Below are positions 8,021 through 16,890 of a stretch of DNA of 64,000 bases, piece after piece. The DNA comes from Planktothricoides raciborskii GIHE-MW2. Lineage in GTDB: Bacteria > Cyanobacteriota > Cyanobacteriia > Cyanobacteriales > Laspinemataceae. The stretch's first letter is position 1. Each line of letters begins with the position of its first letter. Made by a program: the position numbers and the translations under genes. The notes under the pieces are model-generated. The model was not told the DNA's origin. It did not search any database and worked only from the letters and a program-made list of their open reading frames with translations. The stretch lies in NCBI RefSeq assembly GCF_040564635.1, contig NZ_CP159837.1, positions 5,629,001 through 5,693,000 on the forward strand, written 5' to 3'.

Positions 8021-8798
8021 AATTTAATCCTCATCAACATGAAACCGACCTGATATGCAGCCCGGTGTAATTTGGCATTTCTGGGCTGCTGGATAGAAAC
8101 GAGTAATAAAATTTTCTTAATTGCAATATCGCTAATTTACCAGAATATTTTCAGTTCATGTTTCTCTCGGTTTTGTGTCAGCTTTCGCTCATTTTTTGCT
8201 GCAATTAGATCAAATGTAGGGGCGAAGCATATAGCCCTGCGGGCATGGCTTCGCTTACCGGGCGACAATTTCTCAGATAAAACCATAGATTTTATCTCCG
8301 AATGCTTCGCCCTAAAACATATCCGAATGCTTCGCCCTAAAACTGAACTGGACAATTGCGGCATAATCTGTTAATAGTCAAATGGGAACGACAAACAAAA
8401 GTTAATCGGCGCAAGCCGAAGCGCCCCTACATAAAATTTTGGCGACGGTAGGGGCGCTTCGGCTTGCGCCCTAAAATATTCGCGATCGCCCTAAGATGCC
8501 TCGGCTTTGATTACTATTACATTGGCTATAGGCGGAGAGCATCTTTGTGAAATACAAAGTCTCTATGGATTCCCCCCTGCCCGGGAATAACAATCTGAAA
8601 GATTTCCTCTTTTTATGCTTGCACGCAATCTTACTGTTGACAACTATACTTAGGAGTAATACTTAGGAGTAATTTAGTGTAAAATAACAATTATTTACCA
8701 AGTTAATTGTGGGTAAAAAATGCTAATTTAGTGGCAAAAAGAGTAAAATGGTCTAAGATAGTGTTAGTGTAATCTTAGACAGAAAACCACTTTGATCT
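8021..8798. repeat. Gene-free stretch with palindromic repeats
   Basis: This 778-bp stretch has no convincing gene. It holds GGCGAAGCAT/ATGCTTCGCC units (8221-8340) and an inverted pair with arms at 8408-8431 and 8449-8471 built on GCGCAAGCCGAAGCGCCCCT and its complement. The same arm recurs at 48189-48213, 48263-48287 and 48666-48690. No promoter for the downstream pseudogene can be named with confidence. Confidence 0.75.
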
Positions 8799-10220
8799 AT
8801 GCACGTTCAAGAAGTCTTAGACTAGACAGACCGGCTGGTATTCGAGAAAACGGGAAAGCAGACTTTCTGCAAAAAATCGTGCTTGAAGAGACTTGGGCAG
8901 GCAAGAAGTACCCCGAAATTGCTCAAAACTGTAATCGCGGCCACGATCGCATCAAAAAAGTGGCCAGGAAATTATGGCAATTAATCTCAAAATAATTGAG
9001 AGAAGATGTTAGGCAATCTAATTTTCGTTCTATAGAACAGGTAGAATATTCCAATATATTAAATTTTCGTTTCGGTGACAGCGTACAAATTGCTAATTTT
9101 AACTTCTGTAAGGAACATTGCCCTTATCCCAAAGTAAAGAAAGTAGGAAAATTGCGATCGCCCTCTGCCAATTCCTCCACAAATTACCCTAGCAAACAAC
9201 CAGAACAAAGCCACAATTTAACCGAAGCCCCGGAATGGGAGCATCATAATAACCGCCGTGCAGAAATAACCACCCTAAAAAAGTGGATTTTGGATGAAAA
9301 AATCCGCATTATCACTATCTTTGGCTTGCCGGGAATGGGCAAAACCACCCTCCCTAGAGAACTGGTAGAACAAATTAAAGATAACTTTGACTATATTCTT
9401 TGGCGCAACTGTAGCGAAACTCTCAGCCTAAAATCTTTCCAAACCAATTTAATCGAGTTTTTTTCCCAAAATCAGGAAACGAAATCATCATCCCCGATCG
9501 ACTATTTGCGTTTAAATCGTTGTCTCATCATTCTCGACGACTTCCAATAACTCTTTGCCCCTGAAAAATTCGCAGGCACTTATCTCCCAGAAGCCGAAAG
9601 TTATGGTAAGTTATTAAAAGAAATGGCGCGTAAAGCGTAGCTATCGCTTTAGCGAATCGCCTCACAAAAGTTTCTTCCTAATTCTGACTTGGGAAAAGCC
9701 CACAGAAATTGCCACCTTAGAAGGAGAAAACCGCCATTGCCGCAACTTACAAATGGGTGGTTTGGCAGCAGCAGCAACCGAAATATTGACCAACAAAGGG
9801 TTAAAGGATGAGGATAAATGGGGGAAACTAATCCAAATTTATAGCGGCAACCCGTCCTGGTTAAATATCGTTGCCGCTACCATCGAAGACTTATTTAACC
9901 GCAGCGTCGATCGCTTCTTATCTTATCCTACCTTATTTCTCGGAGACTTAGAACCCATCTTAGAAGAATATTATCAACGGTTATCTGAACCTGAAAAAAT
10001 AGTCATCCAATGGTTAGCCAACCAAAAAGCAGTAGATATTTCCCAAAAACCAGGAGTAGGGGCGATTCACGAATCGCCCCTACCTTTATCGGATGCTGAC
10101 TTCATCAAAGCCATCAAATCTTTAAGAAAACGGGGTTTAATCGAAAAAGCCACAGATAACGAATCGTCCCTTTTTGATATTCCCGCTTTGGTGAAAAATT
10201 ATGTGAAAAATTACTCATAA
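8799..10220 (+). pseudogene. Decayed STAND NTPase: HTH domain plus NB-ARC
   Basis: Pieces of one protein run through this region in changing frames. ATG at 8799 gives MHVQEVLD, a TAG at 8823, then TDRLVFEKTGK. A frameshift near 8860 leads to FLQKIVLEETWAGKKYPEIA and an HTH, ending in RKLWQLISK with TAA at 8993. The same frame resumes with LREDVRQSNFRS and an NB-ARC P-loop (ITIFGLPGMGKTTL) and Walker B (RCLIILDDF) before TAA at 9548. A small repeat (about 9630-9660) then shifts the frame, after which HKSFFLILTWEKPTEI continues to 10220. N-terminal HTH-NB-ARC proteins of this kind are typical cyanobacterial signalling or conflict STANDs. A palindrome at 10056-10083 lies in frame in the last piece. 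Confidence 0.85.
10056..10083. repeat. Perfect hairpin inside the NB-ARC pseudogene
   Basis: GTAGGGGCGATTC and its exact complement are separated by only two bases. The palindrome reads in frame as VGAIHESPLPL, which does not resemble the surrounding protein and so looks inserted. Confidence 0.85.
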
Positions 10221-10382
10221 ATAAGGACACGGCAATGCCGTGTCCCTAGGGGTATGATGGCGCTAGAGAAAAAATTTCAGCAAAATCCCTCTTTAATATA
10301 TCTCTTGCAAAATACCTGTTTCGATCCCCCCAACCCCCCGAGGATCCGGGGGCTTTGCACGAATTTTGCCAGAATTGCCTAA

Positions 10383-11801
10383 TTAAGAGCGGCTTAAGGC
10401 TTCTCGGCGACTATCAAAGACTTTTAAAATCCCATCCGTCACCTGATTCGTCACCGTAGAATTAAACCCAGCAATAAATACTTTAGCCGCCGAAATCTTA
10501 GAGGGTAAGTCTCCAGCAGAATCTAGTTGTTTAAAAAACTCTTTAGCATGGTTTAATTGATGATTAATTTCATCAAAGCCCATTGTTTTGACAAAAAATG
10601 TGGCTAAAGGCGAATGCTTGATATCGTAGGCGGAACTTTTCGTCCGTCCTTTTTCCAATAAGTTCAAAACCGTGGTTTCTAACTCATCTTTCGGGTGATA
10701 AGCTTGATCGTTTAAATTCGGCAAAAAGTCTTCTAACTTTTTGGCGCTGGTGGTGCCCTTTTCCGGTAGTTCTCCCATCATGGTGGAGAGAGGAATATCT
10801 AAGCCAACCCGTAAAGATATCGCTTCTATAAAAGCAATCGTCACCACTTTGGTGCCCAGATACAGTCGAGCTACTTCAATATTTTTGCGGGAGCCATTGA
10901 CTAAATTATTGTAGGTTTCCTCGTCCGGTTCTCCGGCAAATTGACGAAAGACTGATTCCGGTTTCAGGAAATTCATAAATCCTTCCATCTTTTGTAAGGA
11001 AACCCGATATTCCTGAACCGTATAAGTGCTGGAATTGATTAAATTATGATTAGTTTCTGGCAGCAGATTCCAGGTATTATCTAGAAAACTGGCGGCACTG
11101 GGGGTGGCAAACCCTTCCACGTCTCGGTTAGCCATCCGAACTGCTCTTTTCACCGTGCTTAAGATTTCTTCGTCCGTAAACTGGAGGTTAAACTGATTGT
11201 TAGTTTCTTGTATCCGTTTGTAGAGGCGATCGCTTGCGGTTAAGCCGTCTGCACTTGGCATCTGAAAAGGAATGGTTGCCTCGATACAAGCGCTAATTTG
11301 AACTAAGATTTTTTTAGAGACAAATTCTTGGAGCGCTTTTGCCGCTACCAGAGCACTTAAAAACTCATTTTGTCCCCCGAAGGGAGACAACTGTTGACCG
11401 GGAGTAAACCCAAATACTGACAGGACAATATCAAAAATATCATCTTTACCAATTTCTGAGCGATCGCGGATTTTTAAATGTTCCTTGCCGCCACCTTTCA
11501 AAGGTTTGACCTCTTTGATCAACCCACTAATATAGTAAGCCAGATTAAAATTTACACTTTGATCTACCTGGACATAGACGAGATCGTGAAATAGTGCGGC
11601 TAAAACTTCTATCGGATCTGTAGAACCACCGACTTCAAAAATATGATCGGGAGTATGGAAATAGCGCCAAGGACCAGTCATCGGTTGGACGATGAGTTCA
11701 GCGATCTGCTCAAGTTTCGTTTCAGAGACTTCAAATTGTAGATGATTAGTCGCCCAGACTAGCTTATCCAGGCATTTTTGATACTCCTGTTCAAAATTCA
11801 T
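10383..11801 (-). CDS. HD-domain metal-dependent phosphohydrolase-like protein
   Basis: The N-terminal region carries RYFHTPDHIFEV and, about 20 residues on, LAALFHDLVY. This H...HD pattern matches predicted HD-superfamily phosphohydrolases, which bind divalent metal and cleave phosphoesters. The family core is about 200 aa. The remaining residues to 472 are helical and of unknown role, so this is a longer relative with an appended domain. The ATG at 11801 has GAGG 5 nt upstream; a GTG directly before it is possible but less likely. It is monocistronic, with no same-strand neighbour within 300 bp. The natural substrate is unknown. Confidence 0.75.
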   Translation of the reverse strand: MNFEQEYQKCLDKLVWATNHLQFEVSETKLEQIAELIVQPMTGPWRYFHTPDHIFEVGGSTDPIEVLAALFHDLVYVQVDQSVNFNLAYYISGLIKEVKPLKGGGKEHLKIRDRSEIGKDDIFDIVLSVFGFTPGQQLSPFGGQNEFLSALVAAKALQEFVSKKILVQISACIEATIPFQMPSADGLTASDRLYKRIQETNNQFNLQFTDEEILSTVKRAVRMANRDVEGFATPSAASFLDNTWNLLPETNHNLINSSTYTVQEYRVSLQKMEGFMNFLKPESVFRQFAGEPDEETYNNLVNGSRKNIEVARLYLGTKVVTIAFIEAISLRVGLDIPLSTMMGELPEKGTTSAKKLEDFLPNLNDQAYHPKDELETTVLNLLEKGRTKSSAYDIKHSPLATFFVKTMGFDEINHQLNHAKEFFKQLDSAGDLPSKISAAKVFIAGFNSTVTNQVTDGILKVFDSRREALSRS

Positions 11802-12215
11802 CACGACCTCTGCACCTTTAATTTAGCCGGATCATACTTTATCATACCAACAAGAGAGAAAATCCTATGGCGATCTGGAAAATCGCGATTCGCCCCACGG
11901 AGTCCCCATAACCCCATCAGAGCATAGGCCGGTTTTATAGCAAATCATCTTGCCCCTACTATATCTAAGGATGATTTAAGCCAAAATATTCCCAAGATTC
12001 AATATCAATCAGCGAAAATGTTTTAGATTCTTGGAAATTGGGCGAAAATTCAGCCAACAGCAGAAAGCAACTTTAATTATTAAGCTGTAATTTGCTCCGT
12101 CGGGGACACGGCAGAAAATGCGACGCTCAGGCAAAATCCAGGCAAAATCACCGATCCTTTTCAGGCAAGATATATGCAGTGTCCTCAGATCACATTACAT
12201 TAAATAAAATTGACC
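11802..12215. other. Intergenic region between divergent genes
   Basis: This 414-bp stretch separates the minus-strand HD gene from the plus-strand hydrolase gene, so both promoters should lie here. I see no reliable -10/-35 pair, hairpin or coding potential. A frame that runs through 12092-12436 overlaps the hydrolase gene and looks like chance. Confidence 0.6.
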
Positions 12216-13166
12216 ATGCAATCCCCAACCCTGACCCCGAAATTTCCCACCCATCTGGGTTCACAAAGAAATTGGATTTGGCGTGGTTGGCAAATCCGCT
12301 ACACCTATATCAGACCAGCGTCGGCAAATGCCACGGCGGGAAATTCCCTTCAGACCAATGGCGAAACCAGTCTGACCGCCAAGCCCCTCTTATTGTTACA
12401 TGGATTTGGTTCCGCCTTGGGGCAATGGCGCTATAACCTGCAACCTTTGAGTCAACACCATTGTGTCTATGCCCTGGATTTTCTGGGTTTTGGCGCATCG
12501 CAAAAAGCACCGGCTCATTATAATGTCAGCCTTTGGAGTGAGTTAGTCTATGATTTCTGGCGTTGTATGATTGGAGTGCCTGCGGTGACAATCGGGCATT
12601 CCTTGGGGGCATCTGTGGCTTTAAATACTGTCGCCAATCATCCAGAAATGGCCTCGGATCTCGTATTGCTGACTCTCCCGGATACCCAGAGTAATCAACC
12701 CCCCGCGTTTGCGAGATATTTGGAAAAACTCTTTGCAAATCCCTTGCTATTATCCCCGTTATTTCGGTTGATCCGTCGTCCGGCAGTGCTGCGATCGGTG
12801 CTGAAAAAAATTTATCGCCGTCCCGAATTAGTGGATCGAGAATTAGTGGATTTGTTTGCCACTCCCCCCCAAGATCGCGGCGCTTTAGACGTATTTTGTC
12901 GCTTGGCGCGATCGCGCAATGACCCGGACTATGGCAGCAAATCACTCCAAGATTTACTCTCAAAAGTAGCCATCCCAATTTTGGCAATTTGGGGTCAACA
13001 AGATCAAATTGTTCCCCTCCAAGGGTTTCGGCGCTATCTCAGCTTAAATCCCCAGTTAAACTTAGTGGAAATTGCCCAAGCGGGTCATTGTGCTTATGAT
13101 GAGTATCCCGAACAAATCAATCAAGAAATCTTAGATTGGATTAGACGTAGCAACACCGGATCCTGA
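12216..13166 (+). CDS. Alpha/beta-fold hydrolase
   Basis: This 316-aa protein has the full alpha/beta hydrolase signature. The oxyanion strand LLLHGFGSALGQW is near residue 60, the nucleophile elbow is GHSLGAS (Ser), an Asp lies in IWGQQDQIVPL, and the catalytic His is in AGHCAYDEYP. Cyanobacterial and plastid homologues of this size include esterase and pheophytinase-like enzymes, but the substrate cannot be read from sequence. ATG at 12216 was preferred over a TTG two codons earlier. No signal peptide is visible, so it is probably cytoplasmic. A strong hairpin terminator follows the stop by 44 bp. Confidence 0.88.
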   Translation: MQSPTLTPKFPTHLGSQRNWIWRGWQIRYTYIRPASANATAGNSLQTNGETSLTAKPLLLLHGFGSALGQWRYNLQPLSQHHCVYALDFLGFGASQKAPAHYNVSLWSELVYDFWRCMIGVPAVTIGHSLGASVALNTVANHPEMASDLVLLTLPDTQSNQPPAFARYLEKLFANPLLLSPLFRLIRRPAVLRSVLKKIYRRPELVDRELVDLFATPPQDRGALDVFCRLARSRNDPDYGSKSLQDLLSKVAIPILAIWGQQDQIVPLQGFRRYLSLNPQLNLVEIAQAGHCAYDEYPEQINQEILDWIRRSNTGS

Positions 13167-13209
13167 TTGATTATTCCCTTCATCCATGCAGACTTGATTT
13201 ATTTATTTC

Positions 13210-13237
13210 CCCACGGGTTTTAACCCGTGGGCTTTTT
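13210..13237 (+). terminator. Intrinsic terminator after the hydrolase gene
   Basis: CCCACGGG and CCCGTGGG pair around a TTTTAA loop and are followed by CTTTTT. Confidence 0.85.
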
Positions 13238-13735
13238 CCGGGTCATTAATGGGGATCAAGAGGTAAGACGGTAGCAAGAATCCGGAATCGCCGGAAAAGC
13301 GATCGCACCAGTCAGTCTTGTTGGAAAATCCCCATAATTACATCAAACTTTTTAATACTTGTCGTCGCCTTCATCGCCAATGCTATAAGCAAACTGGTAG
13401 AATATCAAAAGATTGTTGGCTACCACTTAAATCCAACATCAAGGTGCGTTGCCAACCCGCTTTTGTGGAACCGCAGATCCCTGAGTCCCTTTTGACAAAA
13501 ATAGCTCGCTGGCTTAACCTAATTTTTCGGTTTTGTCAATCTCCCAGGAATTACTGGCAGTAATTTACAATACTTTTAAACAAACTTTGTCAAAACTTCA
13601 CAAAAATATCTTGTCAAAAGGAATATTCATCGCTTAAGATGAGAATAATTAAACGTATAGTAGAATATTAGCTTAAAAAATATCAGGGAATTTACTAGAA
13701 AACTGCCAATCTAAGGGCTACATCGATTAACCACT

Positions 13736-13755
13736 CCGTAAAAATACGGATTTTT
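13736..13755 (+). terminator. Possible weak intrinsic terminator or attenuator
   Basis: CCGTA, an AAAA loop and TACGG are followed by ATTTTTA. The stem is only five pairs, so activity is uncertain. It lies within the long leader of the peptidase gene. Confidence 0.4.
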
Positions 13756-13916
13756 ATCGCTGTTAAAGATAGCAACTTCATTCTATGTTGCTGGCAATCA
13801 GAGGAATCTACTGAAAATCTGGCGATCTTTTTGGTAAATCTGCCTGATCTCTTGTATATGACAACGAATCAAGCAGGATTAGACTTTGATTAACCAAGAT
13901 AGATCACCGAAAAGCT

Positions 13917-14014
13917 GCGACTATCATCGATTTCCCGTGGGTTGAATCATTCATTTGATCTCCCACAGATTCAAATTCAGGGTTTGAGTGCATTTTGATT
14001 GGAAGGATAGTCGC
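13917..14014 (+). promoter_or_regulatory. Candidate structured 5' leader RNA with possible pseudoknot
   Basis: GCGACTATC at 13917-13925 is the exact complement of GATAGTCGC at 14006-14014 and could close a 98-nt domain. Inside, GTGGG (13937-13941) can pair with CCCAC (13962-13966), and TTGAATC (13942-13948) with GATTCAA (13968-13974). The interleaved order makes an H-type pseudoknot. The domain ends 66 nt before the ATG of a secreted peptidase. It does not match a riboswitch consensus that I can recall with confidence. Confidence 0.4.
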
Positions 14015-14080
14015 CAACCAATTCAATCTTTATTAATCAAGACAGTTGATTGTCTTGAGGATACCTCTGAGGTAAAAAAC

Positions 14081-15163
14081 ATGAAATCAGGAATTTTAGC
14101 TACTACCACTCTCTTGGTCATCCTTGGTGCTGTGGAGCAGGTGCAAGCTCAAGTTAACACCGATGAAGACTTTGAGTCTGATGTAACCGAATTTGCCGAG
14201 CCGTCTGCGGATGCTTTTATCCCCACAATGGTCGCAGGGAACAACGATGCATCGGTAAATTTAGCTGGGCAATTAGCTTGGCAAACCGGCTTTGACTTCC
14301 CATCAGCCGCGATCGCCTCTACAATCACAGCCACAGAGGATCTCGAACCCCTATCCCCTGTCACCGAAGCATCAAATCTGATGTTGACAGATTTTCGCAC
14401 CAAACCAACCGAAAATAGTCTGGACCCAAAGAATTTTCTGAATCGGTCGAACCAATTCCGCCCCCATGTACCGCCTCGCACCGCTACCCCTACAGGCAAG
14501 CCGCCAACTGCTTCCGTGGGACAAGAAAATCGTTCCCGTACTGCTACCAGAAATTATTCCGATCGCAACCGTCAAGAATCAGTCGCCCATCCCCAAAGAA
14601 ACCTAGACCCCAACTACGACTCCAACTACCCTTTGAGTACGTCCACCACAGCCCTAGAGGTAGCACTCTTATTCCCTGACTCCGTTCATACCCCAGCAAT
14701 TCCCCCCCTTGCGTCCGCTACGGCTTACTTGCCAGAATTGCAACCAGAACGCCCAGTTTTTAATGGCTATAATTGGCCAGCCCAAGGAATTATGACATCA
14801 GGCTATGGTTGGCGATGGGGCAGAATGCATCATGGCATCGATATTGCCGGCCTCATTGGGACACCAATTGTGGCCGCTGCCGATGGGGTGGTGATTACCT
14901 CTGAATGGCATAGTGGCGGCTATGGCAATTTGGTGGAAATAGAACATCCCGATGGCAGTATAACCCTCTATGCTCATAATTCTGAGAATCGAGTTGAGGT
15001 TGGCCAGGTGGTGAAACAAGGCGAACTGATTGCATTTATGGGTTCTACCGGATACAGTACCGGGCCTCATTTACATTTCGAGTTACATCTGCCTGGACAA
15101 GGCACTGTCAACCCGATGGTTTATTTGCCTTCGAGTAATTCCGTTGCTCACCAGCATTGGTAA
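14081..15163 (+). CDS. Secreted M23 (LytM-type) peptidoglycan peptidase
   Basis: The protein starts MKSGILATTTLLVILGAVEQ with a signal peptide ending near VQAQ, so it is exported. GAGG lies 9 nt before this ATG; an in-frame GTG at 13988 would add an unlikely polar extension. Residues 25-230 are low-complexity and proline-rich, probably a spacer in the periplasm. The C-terminal 130 residues form the M23 domain, with the zinc ligands in MHHGIDIAG and GPHLHFELH and the core GYGNLVEIEHPDGSITLYAHN. Family members cut peptide cross-links in peptidoglycan or act as activators of amidases. A possible structured RNA precedes the gene. Confidence 0.92.
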   Translation: MKSGILATTTLLVILGAVEQVQAQVNTDEDFESDVTEFAEPSADAFIPTMVAGNNDASVNLAGQLAWQTGFDFPSAAIASTITATEDLEPLSPVTEASNLMLTDFRTKPTENSLDPKNFLNRSNQFRPHVPPRTATPTGKPPTASVGQENRSRTATRNYSDRNRQESVAHPQRNLDPNYDSNYPLSTSTTALEVALLFPDSVHTPAIPPLASATAYLPELQPERPVFNGYNWPAQGIMTSGYGWRWGRMHHGIDIAGLIGTPIVAAADGVVITSEWHSGGYGNLVEIEHPDGSITLYAHNSENRVEVGQVVKQGELIAFMGSTGYSTGPHLHFELHLPGQGTVNPMVYLPSSNSVAHQHW

Positions 15164-15185
15164 TGATGCGATCGCCAATAAGCCC

Positions 15186-15399
15186 TTACAGCGGTTTTCT
15201 ACTGAGTAAACCACATTAACCGCCGGGGAATGAATTCCCGCCTGTAGGGGTCAACGGCCGTTGACCCCTACAGGCGGTTAAAACCGACTGAAATTCTTTT
15301 AATATAAACTTCCTAGTCGGATTTATCCGACTTGCGCGACATTAGGCGGGGATTTCTATCCCCGCCGGCTGTGGTTTATTAATCTAAAAACCGCTGTAA
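15186..15399. mobile_element. MITE with nested palindromes, TA-flanked
   Basis: The outer arms TTACAGCGGTTTT (15186-15198) and AAAACCGCTGTAA (15387-15399) are perfect complements, and the inner arms TAAACCACA (15207-15215) and TGTGGTTTA (15370-15378) also match. If the ends are CAGCGG...CCGCTG, the element is flanked by TA on both sides, as for IS630/mariner-type transposition. Inside are three more hairpins: a 40-bp perfect palindrome (15238-15277), AGTCGGAT/ATCCGACT (15315-15332) and GGCGGGGAT/ATCCCCGCC. There is no coding capacity. A related terminus occurs at 47328-47448. Confidence 0.8.
15238..15277. repeat. 40-bp perfect palindrome
   Basis: CCGCCTGTAGGGGTCAACGG is followed directly by its exact reverse complement with no spacer. 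It can extrude as a cruciform. It lies at the heart of the MITE. Confidence 0.93.
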
Positions 15400-15426
15400 C
15401 CTTGACCGAACATTAAAGAAAATAAA

Positions 15427-15462
15427 GAAGCCGAGAGACAGATTATTCTGTCCCTCGGCTTC
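15427..15462. repeat. Long hairpin upstream of the lipoprotein gene
   Basis: GAAGCCGAG-GACAG and CTGTC-CTCGGCTTC form a 15-position stem with one mismatch and a six-base loop. It has no T-run on either side, so it is called a structured element and not a terminator. It lies 60 bp before the next gene. Confidence 0.7.
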
Positions 15463-15521
15463 ATAGATTCCATCAGAATACTAGGTAAATTAATTACTTC
15501 TTAATTTTTGGTAAATCTTCC

Positions 15522-15998
15522 ATGCCGCTTCTTGCCCCACTTGAAAAAATTATTCCCGTTAGCGTTTTGCTGACTGTGGTCTTGTCCAGTTGTACTCACA
15601 GACCTTTGGCCGAATGTCGTCCACTGATGACGATGCTCAACCAAGGGAACGACCTGTTGACGAATGTTGCTCTCAATGATGGCAAGGCGATTTCCCAAAA
15701 AGCGAATAGTTTAAAGCTTCTTAGGCAAGAATTAGAAAAGTTGGCGGTGACAGACGAAAAACTGCAAGAGTTTCGCTCCCAATTTGTGCAGATTTATCAA
15801 ATCTATGGCGATGCCTTTGCTCAGACCAGTGCGGCGATCGCCATAGTGAATAAATCGACCCTAGAAGTCACCTTGCCGCAAGTCAAACAAGCAAGACTCA
15901 AGGTGACTCAAGCTCGGTTGTCCATTAGTCAAGCCTCCCAAGAAGCTGAGTCACTCTCTAAGCAAATCAATCGCTATTGTAAGGTGCCATCACCGTAG
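15522..15998 (+). CDS. Predicted lipoprotein, helical, 158 aa
   Basis: The N-terminus (PVSVLLTVVLSSCTH) has a hydrophobic core and a lipobox ending in Cys24, which indicates lipid anchoring after export. The mature part is helical, with a run of polar coiled-coil residues (QVKQARLKVTQARLSISQAS) and a second Cys near the end (RYCKVPSP). Small helical lipoproteins of this shape are common in cyanobacteria, but I cannot name a function. It stands alone, downstream of the MITE and the hairpin at 15427-15462. Confidence 0.75.
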   Translation: MPLLAPLEKIIPVSVLLTVVLSSCTHRPLAECRPLMTMLNQGNDLLTNVALNDGKAISQKANSLKLLRQELEKLAVTDEKLQEFRSQFVQIYQIYGDAFAQTSAAIAIVNKSTLEVTLPQVKQARLKVTQARLSISQASQEAESLSKQINRYCKVPSP

Positions 15999-16143
15999 GG
16001 AATGCGGGGGTGCGGAGATGCCGCGATCGCGGGGAGAACCCGCCATCGACTGGGGGCGGTTACTCTTTAGGAGAATCACCTAACGAGTAACCAATAACTA
16101 ATAACCAATAACCAGTAACAGAAAAAATAGGCGATCGCGGCGG

Positions 16144-16689
16144 TTAATGATGAATTTCCAAGTTAAGAATATAGCGACCTAACTGGACTTTACCTGACCA
16201 GAGTTCATATTCTAAACGGAGATAGTCCGGGATGGGGCGTCCGGTCAGGGTCAGGCTGCGAGTATAGTTTCGCAAGCGCATCTGGTCTGTAGCCCCGTCG
16301 GTTTTATTTTGGATCCAGTAGCGGCTAATCCCGTACATTCCTCGTTCCCAAAGATGACGGTAACTATATTCTCCGTTGCCTTGCATGGTCATCGTCGCTC
16401 GATAAGGGGAAAATTCTAACCACAGGAGACGAGATTTCGGTGGAGCGGGGAGGGTGGCCACTTCGGTAGAATTTAGGCTATAAATTTTATCATAAATTGC
16501 CGGTTCTGTCAAGAGCAGATGAAAGCGATCTTGATCTTTTTGATAGAGGGTGGCGGCAGTGTCTACCGCAGACCAAACGGGCAGGTCGGTAGAAATCAGC
16601 GATAGGGAGACAGGTTTGCGACGATGAGTGAGCATAAAATTCATGGTTTGGTTTTTAGGTGACAGAGATGAGGGAAGCTTTAATATCAA
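16144..16689 (-). CDS. Conserved-looking hypothetical protein, 181 aa
   Basis: The protein has no signal peptide or membrane segment. It is rich in aromatic and basic residues toward the C-terminus (YSYRHLWERGMYGISRYWIQN), with a closing beta-like stretch (LRLEYELWSGKVQLGRYILNLEI). It looks like a folded mostly-beta domain of a cyanobacterial family, but I cannot assign it. ATG at 16644 (MNFML) is an alternative start. It is divergent from aroA, with about 200 bp between the starts, where a hairpin with arms GGTGATTT/AAATCACC lies at 16767-16786. Confidence 0.6.
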   Translation of the reverse strand: MILKLPSSLSPKNQTMNFMLTHRRKPVSLSLISTDLPVWSAVDTAATLYQKDQDRFHLLLTEPAIYDKIYSLNSTEVATLPAPPKSRLLWLEFSPYRATMTMQGNGEYSYRHLWERGMYGISRYWIQNKTDGATDQMRLRNYTRSLTLTGRPIPDYLRLEYELWSGKVQLGRYILNLEIHH

Positions 16690-16766
16690 GTTGTTAACAG
16701 GATTTGGGGATTAATTTATTCAGAGTTGGACATAATTAGTTTTGATTTCAGTTTTGATTTTCCCAG

Positions 16767-16786
16767 GGTGATTTGTGGAAATCACC
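16767..16786. promoter_or_regulatory. Inverted repeat between divergent starts
   Basis: GGTGATTT and AAATCACC form an eight-pair perfect inverted repeat with a four-base centre. It lies between the 181-aa gene and aroA and could be an operator for either. Confidence 0.4.
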
Positions 16787-16890
16787 ATAATTTATAAACA
16801 ATTAATTAGTCAGGCGATCCGGGGAGTTGCAGTGGTACGATGTCTAGGGCTCTTATTGATCAGTTTAGCCCAATCCCGCTTTTTATCGTT

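Larger units (their letters stand above)
13238..14080. other. Long leader region upstream of the M23 peptidase
   Basis: No convincing gene is present in this 843-bp stretch. It contains a short hairpin CCGTA-TACGG followed by a T-run at 13736-13755, and a larger possible RNA fold at 13917-14014. An 81-codon frame at 13318-13563 starts with TTG and has no recognisable features. Confidence 0.55.

Noticed and set aside
8072..8374. Frames on both strands in the gap after the coiled-coil gene
   Set aside because: They translate GAAGCAT-type palindromes and neither strand shows protein character.
12092..12436. A 114-codon plus-strand frame before and inside the hydrolase gene
   Set aside because: It overlaps the well-supported alpha/beta hydrolase in another frame and has no family features.
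13318..13563. An 81-codon plus-strand frame in the peptidase leader
   Set aside because: It has a TTG start, no ribosome-binding site, and unusual composition (many Cys and Arg). I could not support it as a gene.
13690..14080. c-di-AMP (ydaO) riboswitch before the M23 peptidase
   Set aside because: GGGTTGAATC is faintly similar to one conserved segment, but the other conserved blocks are missing.
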